Shown here one piece after another: positions 1 through 12,400 of a stretch of 64,000 nt of DNA. The position numbers and the translations under genes are program-made. The stretch's first letter is position 1. Each line of letters starts with the position of its first letter. A model generated the notes under the pieces. It was not told the origin of the DNA. It did not search any database and saw only the letters and a list, made by a program, of their open reading frames with translations. The DNA comes from Sthenelais limicola (taxonomy: Eukaryota > Annelida > Polychaeta > Phyllodocida > Sigalionidae), in the NCBI GenBank assembly GCA_942159475.1, contig OW804096.1, positions 87,275,784-87,339,783 of the forward strand. The letters are read 5' to 3'.

Positions 1-312
1 CAAAAATCAATTTTAAGATATCATCATATCTAAAATGATGAGATCAAGTGAGTTCAAATGATGGTAAACATTTTGACACCTAATAAGTACTTCTATATTG
101 TTATGAGACATCTGACTCATTTTCCTGTAGCACATCACATATGCCATATATCATAATTGAATTTGGCTCTGCACACTAAATATCTCGAAATACATTCTTA
201 TTATCTACTTCACAATTACAATGAATTAAAGATATGAGGTTGTAGTATTACAGGCGGGATATAAAGATGATAACAATTACAATCAGGATATAAACCCTTA
301 GGAAGTACTTAC

Positions 313-538
313 ATGTCTCTATTTCCTTAAGCTCTTTGGTTTGGACTGGCTGCTTTCTCTTGTGCGTGCCTGTGCACACAGCTATGTGTTTCTGATAGAA
401 TTTGGGGCGGGTGTAAACTTTCCCACATTTCCCACATTTCAACTGTTCTGGCTCTGTTTGGTCAATATCTATAAAGCACTCATCATCGGATAAAGAAAGC
501 GTTTCTAAATCCTCATCAAAAGGTAAATGTGAAGCCAT
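313..538 (-). CDS. First coding exon of a C2HC zinc-finger protein (partial gene)
   Basis: Reading on the minus strand, an ATG at 538 opens 75 codons rich in Asp/Glu and Ser, then a compact zinc finger, CX2CX12HX3C, at about residues 35-55, then a Lys/Arg-rich stretch. The frame runs into a strong splice donor (GAGACAT|GTAAGT; the GT is at 311-312), so coding stops at 313 and the ORF continuation beyond it is intronic. The remaining exons would lie left of position 1 and are not in the window. The finger spacing resembles C2HC fingers of uncharacterised nuclear proteins. I do not recognise the gene, and a domesticated transposon protein is possible. Exon identity rests on composition, the finger and the donor. 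Confidence 0.6.
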
Positions 539-913
539 GATAAGTGCTTGTCTTTAGGTTCCTCTATTAGTAATTAGCTTATTCTTGAAGCAGGGCCAAA
601 TAAAAGTGTCTTGTGTCCTCTCCTCCTGGGTCTATATATGACTAACATGACTTCTTGTTTCCCAGAATTCCTGATGCACACCAATGACGTGCTGCTGACG
701 CAATAGGAGGAAGTTGATAATAGATTGATATACTGCTATTAGCTCAGAGTAAAAGAAATAAGACCATGGTTCCAGTAATTTGAGGAAGTAGAGTTTTTGT
801 CACCAGCTAATTCATACAGGATTTGTAACACTAGTGCATTAACCATGTACAGCCAAACTAATCTATTGTCATAAGATTTAAACACCCATTTTTATTTTAA
901 TAGCCAATATTCT

Positions 914-1204
914 CTAACATACTTTGTTAAATGAATCAAACAGGAGCATTATCAAATAAAGATACATTTCAACTCCTCTTCTCCCTTCCAACATAAACAT
1001 AATGCCATCTGAGCAGATGGAGACATAGACCCTCACTACATCCTCTATGCCCCACTGTTCCAAGAAACCTGCAGGCCGCCATGGGTCATTAACACCTAAT
1101 GGTTGATAAGAATCGAAAAAACAAGCTCGTCCCAGCTTTCCCCATATAGGCCCCTCGTCCTGGACCTCTGAGTTAAATATAATCTCGTTGCTCTGAAGCA
1201 CCAA
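914..1204 (-). CDS. Possible internal exon or old coding fragment, unidentified
   Basis: A minus-strand frame of 96 codons without an ATG at its 5' end. It follows an acceptor-like tract (pyrimidine-rich, ending CTGAAG at 1205-1206). The translation is protein-like, with many Trp, Gly and aromatic residues in its first 70 codons, then becomes hydrophobic near 914-960 where intron reading may begin. No family is recognised. It lies upstream of the start exon at 538, so it should not belong to that gene. It could be an exon of another minus-strand gene or a transposon relic. Confidence 0.25.
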   Translation of the reverse strand: MVLQSNEIIFNSEVQDEGPIWGKLGRACFFDSYQPLGVNDPWRPAGFLEQWGIEDVVRVYVSICSDGIMFMLEGRRGVEMYLYLIMLLFDSFNKVC

Positions 1205-1424
1205 ACTTCAGAGGGAGAAAGTATACCTTATCTAGTGTTATAAATCTGACCACCACACCCACATCACAACCCCCCAGTACCAGGCCGCCAATCAGGATGT
1301 AATGGCCAGCATGCGACCACATACCAGGCGGCACTCCTTTAGTCCCGAGCTTGTTTTCACCCTAAAATTCCATTTCCTGAATCTCCCATCGAGGCCCCTG
1401 ACCCATATAAGCATACAAGAGAAT

Positions 1425-1483
1425 AGGGTCACTTTGCCGTCACGTGGAGGCGAGGTTGTTTAGGATATCTCCATAGCAACCAT
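1425..1483 (+). promoter_or_regulatory. Candidate promoter elements: E-box and X-box-like motif
   Basis: Just upstream of the candidate start exon at 1484 there is a perfect CACGTG E-box (in GTCACGTGG, about 1439-1447) and a CCATAGCAACC stretch (about 1471-1481) that resembles half of an RFX X-box. Such motifs are common in animal promoters. Here they are short matches judged by eye. Confidence 0.3.
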
Positions 1484-1564
1484 ATGGCGCGAATCCCGTT
1501 GTCTCAAGCTTTCAGATGGTGCACTCCTCAGGCCTGTGGACCAAGTCAACCCGGAGATATTGAG
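1484..1564 (+). CDS. Candidate first coding exon with mitochondrial-type presequence
   Basis: An ATG at 1484 opens 27 codons ending exactly at GAG|GTGAGT, a near-consensus donor, in phase 0. The peptide starts MARIPLSQAFRWC and is Arg-containing and free of acidic residues until its end, as mitochondrial presequences are. E-box and X-box-like motifs lie just upstream. No following exon is obvious between 1565 and 3455. Because it ends in phase 0, it could also serve as an alternative first exon of the downstream ECHDC3 gene, whose second exon begins in phase 0 at 19383. Alternatively the match is chance. Confidence 0.4.
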
Positions 1565-1819
1565 GTGAGTACCAAGCACTCAAATCCTTACGAATATTGT
1601 GAATTAGATAATGTTCCGATCTGGTGAAACAATGTACATTACTTGGACATGTGTATAATAGTTTAAAGTAACTGTTCATACTTATCCCTATATTTTCACC
1701 TGATCGGAAGGGATAACAATAGGAGAGTATCTGTGGGGGTGCATGGGTCATGAGCTATGGGTGTACAGCTGCTGCAGCAGATGCATGGAGCAGCTGGATG
1801 CACACAGCATGCATTGAGC

Positions 1820-1932
1820 AGGGGAGGAGAGAGGGGGTGAGAGATAGAAGAAAGACAGAGAAGGGAGAGGAGAGAAGTCAAGGGGAGGGGGGAGGAGACA
1901 TGAGAGGAAAGGGAGAGGATGTGAGAGGGGAC
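1820..1932. repeat. Purine-rich low-complexity tract
   Basis: A G/A-only-like run on the plus strand of about 110 bases made of GGGGAGGAGAGA-like words, with no coding signal. Apart from it, the stretch 1565-2200 holds nothing I can name. Confidence 0.6.
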
Positions 1933-2209
1933 AGAATAGGCAGAATCACTGTGCCAACACTTATATAAAATATTCACCTTCTATAATACCTTACTAGCAA
2001 CAATTGCCAAATGAGGTACAAATAATAATTCAATAATTATATGATTTTAGGACAGTCAAATAGATATGTTTGGGTATTTAATACATTTTAAATTGTTTAA
2101 AAAGCTTAAATAGTTTTTGAGTAATGAGCATAAGTATTCGGACATAATTTTAGACATTATTTCGGCGAATAGCTCACCCTATAGTTTATTTTATCCTGTG
2201 TTGGTACTT

Positions 2210-2249
2210 GTAAGTGTGGACGAGTGCACCAGCAATGGTACTCGTCCAT
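2210..2249 (+). repeat. Interspersed hairpin repeat, copy 1
   Basis: A 40-base unit whose ends pair (TGGACGAGT with ACTCGTCCA) around a short GCACCAGCAATGGT loop. The same unit is present in reverse orientation at 24005-24044, 22 kb away. It is probably the end or hairpin of a short interspersed element. Confidence 0.6.
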
Positions 2250-2814
2250 AGTAAAATGTACTCGTTATTTACAATATAATCTCGTTGGTCAGATATAGGC
2301 CTGGGCCTACCTATGGATCTAGGCTAGGCCCCTATATTATAGCTAGGCCGACGCCTACGCCTACGCCTAGCTTTAAATACGAATAGGCTAGATCTAAGCC
2401 ATGGCAGGGTCCTAAGCATTATATTCCACTGTTTCTTTATTTTCATCGTCGATCGCGAAACACTTAATTAGGTATGCCCTGTATTGTCTGTAACTTAACT
2501 AAAGTTAGGGTCTTGGGACTTTGCTTGATTACAAGTAGGCTATAGCCTAGCTATAGCAAATAAGACAATAGCCTAGGCTATGCCTACCAAATTCTTGTGA
2601 TTGTGCAAGTGACAGTTTCAAATACATAGGCCTTTATTCCATGATTTGGCCGTGAGCGTACAATATAATCGATATACTTGCCGCTCACAAGGTGTACAAT
2701 ATAAACTCACTGTATTGTACAGTGACGTCACGACCGTTCGAGAGTATAAGGATAACACAGTTTGGTGAAATTAATGCAAATAAAGTTGTTTTAGGGTAAG
2801 AATCATGGAATAAA

Positions 2815-2958
2815 AGCAAGAATAGCAAAGTATCGCGTCTTTGGGGGCCTATATTCTCCTCGTATGGCCGAAAAACAACTCGGCCTATGGCCTCGTTGTT
2901 TTCGGCCATACTCGGAGAATATAGCCCCCCTCATACGCGATACTATGCTGTTCTTGCT
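2815..2958. repeat. Long palindrome (foldback or MITE-like element)
   Basis: Left arm 2815-2877 and right arm about 2895-2958 are near-perfect reverse complements over more than 60 bases, with a spacer of under 20 bases. The ends are AGCAAGAATAGCA and TGCTGTTCTTGCT. Two protein-like ORFs that read through it are products of the palindrome. It lies about 500 bases upstream of the ECHDC3 start codon. Target-site duplications are not clear. Confidence 0.75.
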
Positions 2959-3455
2959 ATAATATCTATAATAGCTAGGCCTAGGCCATTTTATATATAA
3001 TATGCCTACGATAGGCCTACCTAACCCTGAATACGTAGGCATACACGTAGGCCTTTTTTACTTTGACATACCGGTACGGTATAAATAGGCTAGGCCTACT
3101 TAGTACCCTACGTACCGTACCGTAATATGATTGTAATTTGTATAAGGGTAAGTACGTTATTAAAATTATCATGATGGCATAAGGCTGAGAAACTTTAATT
3201 TAAGTTTTACTTTTAGTGCCTAACTTAGGGAGCATATTATAGGCTAGTAGGCCTACCGGTACCCCCAGAGCCGGACGTGGCACTTTGTAGGATGCATGCG
3301 GTATACAGTAGGCAGAAAAGCGGTCAGAAGTAATGGTTATCCGCTTTACTAAATATAAGAAATACCAAGTACCGAATGCGCCTGTTGGATAGGCATAGCG
3401 GGTCTGTGAACACAAGGGGCGCCACCGTCTACCATTATTTTTCCACCCACCAACC
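2959..3455 (+). promoter_or_regulatory. Presumed ECHDC3 5' flank and 5' UTR
   Basis: About 500 bases between the palindrome and the ATG at 3456. It is rich in TAGGCC and CCGGTAC words and has no clear TATA box at a useful distance. Promoter function is inferred only from position upstream of a start codon. Confidence 0.3.
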
Positions 3456-3494
3456 ATGATGTTTACAAGAACTTTGACTAATATTCACCGCCTT
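3456..3494 (+). CDS. ECHDC3: ECHDC3 exon 1 (start of mitochondrial presequence)
   Basis: Exon 2 has no in-frame ATG and meets a TAA eight codons before its acceptor, so a separate start exon is needed. Here ATG ATG opens 13 codons ([13 protein letters not shown]) ending CTT|GTAAGT in phase 0, which matches the phase-0 acceptor at 19382|19383. The basic, acid-free peptide suits an import signal. The link over 15.9 kb is inferred from phase and composition. The candidate exon at 1484-1564 is an alternative. Confidence 0.65.
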
Positions 3495-6400
3495 GTAAGT
3501 ATCTGAATATTAGATTTTTACCTGCAGCAATCAACTATATCAGCATATAAAGCATGTATATATGCATTTGTGACCTGACAGTTGTTCCATATTTCTCTAT
3601 CTTGTTATAACTTATAATATCGCCCAGTCAGAGCGGCCGCCTTTGCCACTTTGGACTTTGAATCTGTATTTGACATTTAATATATAGCCTAGGTGTAGGT
3701 CATATGCTATCAGACGGGGCTTCACTCAACACTTTATTAAAATTACTTCGATGAACTCTGCCGAAGATTCTTCTCCCCATAATCATAGACAACTGTTCCG
3801 AATCACATAATGAACATAATAACACAGCGGCTGTCTCCTCCACTAATCACGAATCTACTTCACCGAACATAGTGAGGTTAGTAGATTCTCCGAATTAATA
3901 TCTCGCATCTAGGCGTAGTGTACAACCCTACCGCATTATATTCTACGACAGGCGTAGCCTATATGTACAGGCATTGGGATTCTAACTACTCGCATCCAAA
4001 CCAGATTCTGACTTCTGTCCAGAATGCTAGCCTACAGTGGGACTTCTCTTTCTTCTCCGTAGACGTAGTATGATATTGAGATATTCACGTAGACTTATGG
4101 CTATGCCAGTTATGATAGTTATGAATGAAACGTCACTTATGTGAAATTTCGTTGAATAAAAACCAGTTGTTTTTTAAAAAAAAAATAGGCCTATATATCA
4201 AATTATAATTTATATAAGAATAGCCTTGAAGTACAGTAATTAAGACCGTAATAGTCTGACACCAACCAAATCATGCATGACATTCAAAGGGTGAAAGGGT
4301 GAAGACTAGTGCTTTGACTTTGTAGATTGTAGATTATGCAGAATAAATAAAAGAAACATCAAAGTCTTTCCCCCATAGAAGTGGCATGCATCATCCATCC
4401 TAGTTCAGTCCTCGATCGTTCCTAAGTCTTCTATATAATATAGGCTATATACCTACATGCCTACTGAGAAGTTGCATCGTTTAGAAGTGGTTATAATTAC
4501 TATTGGCCTATTACCGTATTATTATTTTGTTCTTGTCTCACAGCTGAGGAATCTTTTATCTTTGACCAGAATTGTATAGTTAATGTATAGATAATGTTAA
4601 CATCTCTGATATGGTGAATATCCCCCTCCCCCTTCTAAATTCTAATTTTTAATTTTTAATTTTTAATTTTTTAATTTCTAACTTTTTATCTCCTAATCTT
4701 AACTTATAGTCTATATGAACGAATGATTGTCCCTCCTTCTGGTAAAAGTGGATGTTGTGACACTAACACCACAAGTAGCCAGTTGGAGGGTACTAGTATT
4801 CTAAAAGAATAAGAAAAATCTGAGCTGTACCGATATCTAATTTGTGTTTACAATTTTGTATATTTCTAACATGTTTGAGAATTTATTTTTGCGGTGCTGG
4901 GCTCTCCCATACCCCTACCAACCTATTACTTGTAGATTGTTAATAGCTGAAATGAGTAAAAATCTTGATAATTGGAGCGTTCTGGGATCCAAACCAGGAT
5001 TTACCATCATTCAATATAACATACGATCACTTTTACCGAAATTTGACCAAATAGTAAATGACATACTTAATAAAGAATTTGAGATAGTAATTTTTACTGA
5101 AACTTGGCTTAGAGAAGAATTACATGATGACTTAGTATCGCATTCCGACTACAAACTGTATCGAGGTGATAGGCAGAGTGCTGGTAGGGGCGGCGGTATT
5201 TGCTGTTATGTTAGGAACGACTATGACTTTTACACCAATGACAAATGCTATGTCTCCGATGGTAACTGCGAAGCTATGGGGTTCTCTGTCAAAAAGACAA
5301 ATGCACCGACATTTACTGTAATTGCTAGTTATAGGCCTCCAGACTGTAACATTAAAATATACTTTGAGTCACTAAAAATAGTCACGGATGAAGCATCCTT
5401 ACTCCTCCCACATGGGGGAAACCACTTATTCGTTTGTGGAGATCTTAATATGGACTTATCTGATACTAAAAATAACAAATATAAAGCCTTAGATAGTTAT
5501 TGTAATGAATATGGTCTCACTAAGAGCATGGATATTGTGACACGATACGGCTTGCAGAGAGATACCATTTTAGATATATTCCTGACACGTACCAAAATAG
5601 ACCTAATGACAGGTACCATAACATATAATCTATCGGACCACCAGCCCACGTATATCCTGATTAAAAAAGTTTCGAGACCTAAAGAACGAATTAGCTTCAA
5701 AGGAAGAAACTATAAAACTACACATTTGATAAATTAAAAAGCAAATTAACAGCATTCAATTGGGGGAACTTCTACAACCTCACTGATCCGAATGCATGTT
5801 GGTCTATAATGTTTGACCTTATTCTTAATGCTAGTGTAGTAGTTCTACTATAATCCTCTAGGTACAATCCATAAAGGGTTGGTACTCTTATATTCCTACA
5901 GAGGGATCTACGTTTGATCCTCTGCATTTATACCTTGTGTGTCACTAAATGCCTCATTTACCCTTATATTCTTATATCAACTCACTCCTTATTACTCTCA
6001 TAGAGTATCCGTTCTGTTTACCTATTCCATAACATTCTTATCTTATGTATCTCTTTACTGTATGTCTTGCCATACTTCTTACCGTGTTTATACACCTTGA
6101 TGTGTTGTGTAAGTAAACACACTACCCTGTCCGGGGAATACGGACTAGGGGCCGCTTGAGAGAACTGCAATAAACAGACGGACTAGGAGTTGCCTTGTTG
6201 ACTTGTTTATTACTGTCGAGAGTCTGCGAATCACTACAATTGGTGCCGTGACCAGTTCTTGACCAGTTCCTTAAGCTAAGCGTGCCGGATTGGGAAATCC
6301 GTGGAATTTGACTTTCTTGGCTCTCTTTCAGAGATGGCAGCAGCTCCTGGAGCAGAGGGCGGACCTCCGCCGGATCTTGGACGGAAGGAAGGTGACCAAC

Positions 6401-9400
6401 CTGAGCAGCCTGGTAAGCTTCTTACCATGAGTGCCACGTTGGCGGACTTGTCCAATGTAGGTTCGGAGTCTGAAGACTATAGAACTGGCAGGGAAGACCG
6501 TGCAGTCTTCACGGACTACAGGTCCCCTGCAAGTGATGTGGAGTCAGACGAGGAGAGTATGCTAAAAGCAACTGGACTGCAGCTGTTGGGGATGAGGAGA
6601 GACTTGGCCACGGAGAAGAGGAAGAACCTCGAGTTTGCAGCAGAAATGCAACAACTCGTGTTTCAGAACAGAGATATCCAGGAGACCCTGGATGTTGTAA
6701 CTGAGAGGGACTCTGCCTACATCAAAAGGTTGTTGGTAGAAAATGAAAAAATGAAATGTGAGGTTGCAAGGGTAGATGATTTGTCTCATCTGCAAAATGC
6801 TTCACCTGATCAGTCGGTAACAACACAGACTGAGTCTGCAACCTTCCCTCTTTGGGTTACACCACCAGCAACAAGTTCGTTCAGTGAAAGGAAAAGAACG
6901 CCTCCTCAGACAAGCTTCTCTGTTACCAGCAGAAGTTTCAGTACACAGACTCCCTGTGAAACCGACTCAGTAAAGATAAGTGACTTATCTACTAGTACGG
7001 TTACGCAGACGGAGGAAGTTGCTGAAAAGAGTGGGAAAAAGGATGGTGCTAGTGGTACAGACGTTGACTTTGTGAGAGGTCAAGTGAGAGGAGACGTCTA
7101 CAGACCTAAAATCCGGGTAGTAGCTGGTTCTCCTAGTGACCCGTCTGACCCTAGCAACTCATCTTCTTCCTCCTCTGGGTCAGAATCTCCAGCCCCAAGG
7201 AAGAAAACAAAGAAACCAACAAAGAAAAATTCCAAGAAAGTCAGAGAACGTTCTAGCATGGCTAGAAAAGATCGATCCCTGGTCCAGGGATTAAGTTATG
7301 ACGGTACGGACGACTCGGATTTTGGCGAGTTTGAATACTCCCAAGGCCCGGGAAAGAGCAAATACACCATGCGTCCACCTGTCATAAAGATGTGGGACCA
7401 AAAGGACCCTTGGTGTGTTTACCTGGCTGAGATGCGGGTAATGGCGGTTGCATGCAACTGGTCAGAAGAGGAGTTCCTGCTCCAGTTGCAATGGGGATGC
7501 AAGCGGCAGTTGGCGGATATGGGTGATCTGCCTGCAGGCCTGACTTTAAAGAAGTTCGTGGAACATATGGACGCGAATTTTGGCGAGGTTTCTCGTGTAA
7601 AGAGACAAGCTGAGTTTCATGCTTGTCGCCAGACTCCCGGACAGGCTGTCCGGCAGTTTGGTAACGAGGTAGCTCGCAAGGCCAGGTATGCCTTCGGGAA
7701 AAGGATGAACAGCACCATAGTAACAATGGCTCTTCATGCTTACCTGAAGGGGTTGACAAACTGGAAACAGGCAAATTGGGCTCGTTTGAAGGAACCCGCG
7801 GACCTACAGGAGGCCATCCATTGGTCAGAGGTCTACGAGGGATGCTTGATGGAGTCCGAACCCAATGTGGTAATCCAAGAAGTTGCCGCGCTGCCAGCTC
7901 CTGAACCAGTTCAGGAACGCGCCTTGTCAGTAAAGAAAAGAAGGTCCCGCCGCAAGTCCGGCGCTGCTGTAGCCCAGGTGACTGAGACCCTGGATGATGT
8001 TACCTCCTCTGGTTCGGAGACACAGGAGGTGTCAGCAGTTATCTGTCAGGCTTTGCAAGCCTATAGGGATTTCAGGAAGAGGCCTGGTGACAGTAGAGAC
8101 GGACAACCATGGAAGAAATCATTTTCTGGGCCATTCTCCGGTCGGAGAAGGGATGGACCCAAGAAATGTTACTTCTGTGGGAAGGACGGACATATCTCTC
8201 CTGATTGTCCGACCATTAAGGTTTTGAAGGAGGTTGCCGAGTCTTCGAAGGTTCCCGCCTCTAAGATTTCGGAAAACTCCACACGGCCCTTATAGGAAGC
8301 GATATAGGGATTGTTAAAAGACTTTGCCTTGGGTAGCCTTAATACATACGTATCGGGTAACGTTAATTCGTCCGTGGTAGCTTTTTCCAATCCGTCCGGT
8401 TCTTCCGTTAGACTGAATTGTGACATGATAGTAGGGAGAGTTAGCATTGTGACTTTGGTGTCCGATGCTTCCCTACCTGATGAGGAAGAGAATGAAATGA
8501 TTAAGACAGCTATCATTAATTCCATACAGGTGACGGACTCGCCTATTGTGGATGATGAGCTTCTGGCTCCTGATATAGTTGTCCCTCCTTGTCCGGAAAA
8601 TCCGTTAGATAAGTTGGTGAATGAAACTCATCTGTCTGAAAGAGAAGAAAAAGAGTTAGTTAGAAAACTGCTCTATGATTTCAAAGACTGTTTTTCCTTG
8701 CCTGGTACCAAAGTTGGTTGCACTCACTTGGTTCGCCATGTGATTGACACTGGGGATGCAATCCCTGTGAAGCAAGCTTATCGCAGGATACCAGTGGCTA
8801 GGCGGGATGGAGCAGAGGCTGAAATCTGGAAAATGTATAAAGAAGGCAGAATAGAGCATAGTAGTAGTCCGTGGGGAGCTCCCATAGTTATGGTTGCTAA
8901 GAAAGACGGAACACAGAGGTTCTGTGTAGACTACCGCCAGCTGAATTCCGTGACTAAGAAGGATAGTTTCCCTCTTCCTCGGATTGACGAATGTGTTGAA
9001 GCCTTGGGTGGGAACCAATGGTTTTGCACTTTAGACTTAGAGTCCGGATATTGGCAGGTTGCAATGGATGAGGAAAGTAAGCACAAAACTGCTTTTCTGT
9101 CCAGTGTGGGTCTGTTCCAGTTTAAAGTTATGGCTTTTGGACTGTGTAACGCCCCTGCCACTTTCCAACGCATGATGGACCGTATGTTGGACGGATTGCG
9201 TTGGAAAGCTTGTTTAGTATACCTGGATGACGTGGTGGTCTTTGGAAAGACTGTCCAGGAGTGTGCGGACAACCTGAAATTGGTGTTGGAGCGCATTAGG
9301 GAATATGGGCTTAAGCTCAAACCTAAGAAATGCGAGTTCTTCCGGAAAGAGGTGAAATATTTGGGTAGGATTGTTTCTGCTGCTGGAATCCGGGCGGATC

Positions 9401-12400
9401 CGGCTAAGATAGTTAAAGTGCAGGAATGGCCTATCCCAAAAACTGCTAAAGAAGTGAGACAATTCCTTGGTTTTGCTTCCTATTACAGGGAGTTTCAGCC
9501 TAACTTTGGTGGAATTGTAGCTCCTCTGCAACAGATTGTGACGGACGCTGGGGTTGAGAAGCGCTATAGTAAACCTATAGTGTGGACCAAGAAGTGTGAT
9601 GAAGCTTTTAAGACAGCTAAAGCTTTATTAACATCAGCTCCGATTCTCGGGTATCCTAGAAAGGAAGGTTATTTCATCTTGGATACAGATGCCAGTGGCT
9701 TTGCAATGGCCGGAGTTCTGTCTCAAATGCAAGACGGCAAAGAAGTCGTATTGGGATACGCTAGTAACAGCTTCACCAAGCCACAGAAGAATTACTGTGC
9801 TACGAAACGTGAGCTGTTGGCGGTGCTATCTTACTTGAATAAGTTTAGACACTATCTCCTTGGCAACCGTAATTTTTACGTGAGAACGGATCATGCTTCC
9901 CTCAGATGGCTCCTGAACTTTAAGGATCCAACGGATATGCTTGCAAGGTGGTTAGCCACAATGCAAGAATACGGTTTGGAGCAGAGTATGATACTTCACA
10001 GAGCGGGGAAGAAACATGCCAATGCGGACGGGTTGTCACGAATTCCGACCAGGAAATGCGGGAATCCCGGCTGTCCCGATTGTGGTGTCCATGATGCTGT
10101 AATTGCGGAGGCTGTGGTTGTTCTTGGTTCCTTGGAGGATGAAATCCGGGATGCTCAACAAGGTGATCCCCTCTTGAAGAGAGTTATGGCTGTATTGGAC
10201 GGATCCAGTCCGGTTCCCAGCAAAGAACAATTGTCTGGTGAGCCGCAGGAATTCTGTACTTACATCCATAACAAAGATAATTTGGAGATTGTCCAGGGTG
10301 TCTTATGTCTGCGGTGGCTGCGTAAGAACACTGGGCACACGTATGTCAGGAAGATAATTCCTGCCTCTATGAGGAAAAATATTTTCCGTTGTCTGCATGG
10401 TTCCCAGTTGGAGGGCCATTATGGTGATTTCAAGACCAGCTGGAAGGCAAAAATGAAATATTTTTGGCCTGGAATGCGGTATGATTTGAAAAGATGGCTT
10501 AGGGCTTGCCCTGAATGCAGCATGCGAAAATCTAGAGGCGGACGAGGTATTACACCTTTGAAAAAGGAAATCCATGGTGAACGATGGAGTAGAATAGCGT
10601 TGGACATCATTGGTCCATTTAAGACTACCCCTAGAGGAAACAACTACGTAATGGTGATTACAGACCATTTCTCGAAATGGGCGGAAGCATTTCCTATGCC
10701 GGACCACACGGCAGAAAGATGTGCTGAAGTTCTGTTTAGAGAGTGGGTTCTGAGATTCGGTTGTCCGGTTTCGTTGCAAACGGACGGGGCGCCGGAATTC
10801 AGGTCTCAGCTGTTGCGAAGTTTGTTGGACATGTTAGGGGTTGAGAAGCTAATCACTCTTCCGTACAGGCCTCAGTCAAATGGACAGGTAGAACGGTTTA
10901 ACAGAGTTCTTGTTGAGCAGCTCTCTTGCCTGACCAGCTACTCGGATTCAAATTGGGACTTGCTCGCTCCGTGTATAGCGCATGCTTACAGGGGTACGGT
11001 GCATGCCAGTACGTTGTGTACGCCCAATTCGGTAGTTTTTGGGACTGAGCTTGTGACTCCAGTGGATTTAATCCATGGAGTTGAGCCCGGAGGGCTGGAT
11101 TTTCCTTGTCGGATGGCATACGTAGAGAATTTGCGACAGTCATTGAGAACTGGACATCAGTTTGTCAGAGATAATCTTGGAGTTGCTGCTGTGCACCAAA
11201 AGAAAGTCTTTGACAGACGGGCTTGTCCAAGGCGCTTTGAGGAAGGGGCTATTGTGTATAGGTACTGTCCCCCTAAGGCTAATAAGAAGTACGGTCCCAA
11301 GTGGGATGGGCCTTTCAAAGTGCGTAGATTCATAGGGGGTACTACCTATGAATTAGAGACGACTGAGGGAATCGTCAGATATCATGTAGATTATCTGAAA
11401 CCCGCCTTTGATGAGGACGGACCGATTCAGGCTGTTAATTTACATAAGGCTCCTGAATTCCGTAAGTTAGAGAAGGCTGGGCGCGAGATCCTGAAGTTTG
11501 AAGGCGGAAAAGTTCTAGCTGGTGCTGAATGTCCAGAAAGAAAAGAAAAGGAGAAAATTACCGTTGGTGTAAAACCCAGGGGTAGACCTAAGAAAAACGC
11601 AGCTGGAGTGAAACTTCCTTCTTCCAACAAGAAACAGACAGTAGATATTGGTCCTGCTGTTATCCGGGTTGGTAAGAAGAAGTCTCAGAAGAAAAAGAAG
11701 AAATTAAAAATTTCTCCGGTTATGATCCCTTCTAAGAATAAAAGCAGGCCCAAAGAAGCTAAGACGGATACAGTTGTAAAAAAGCAACCAGTTCCTCTGG
11801 TTTTGGCGGATTCTGCTAAGCCCTTAAAAAGAGGGAGGGGGAGGCCGAGGAAAAATTTGGACATTGTTCAAAATATTCCTATTTCTCCTGTGAAGAAGAC
11901 GGACAGTGTTCCACCAGTAATTGCAAGGGCTAAGCGCACGCGTAAAGCTCCATCAAGATTGCAATATGGAACTTAGGCTTTAAAGTACAGGTGGAACTTT
12001 CCTGATGGTTCCACAAAAAGTTATACACAACGAGAAGTCGGTGGCTGATATATCGGATAAGTCATGCTGCCCTTTCACGACATTTGAGAAATTCTTTATT
12101 GAATTTATTGAGTGGCTGGGAAAGAACCAACCAGTCCGTATGGCTTGTTAGAAACTGCACTGAGAAAGGCTTAGCTTGGGAGAACCCTTGAGTTCTAACT
12201 GAACTAAGACTCCCCGGGAAGCTTGAATCAGCTCAGAAATTGGGTTGAAATTGCTTTTGAATCGGCTAAGTGGATAGTGGGCTTTATGGACAATGTATCC
12301 GCAATTGTCTCCGCGGAAGATCAGAGCAGGCTGCCTACTTAAACATCAATGTACGCCCTGTAGTAGAGCACTAGAAATAGCTGTGTTTGGCCGTGGTCTT

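Noticed and set aside
2685..3042. Minus-strand ORFs of 74 and 79 codons
   Set aside because: They read through the palindrome and have no family features.
3200..3457. 85-codon minus-strand ORF overlapping the ECHDC3 start
   Set aside because: No exon signals. It lies in the presumed 5' flank of ECHDC3 and has no recognisable domain.
8730..8780. DTG in [10 protein letters not shown] as an aspartic protease
   Set aside because: This is the usual Ty3/Gypsy linker just before RT. The Leu/Ile/Gly context and length of a protease are absent.
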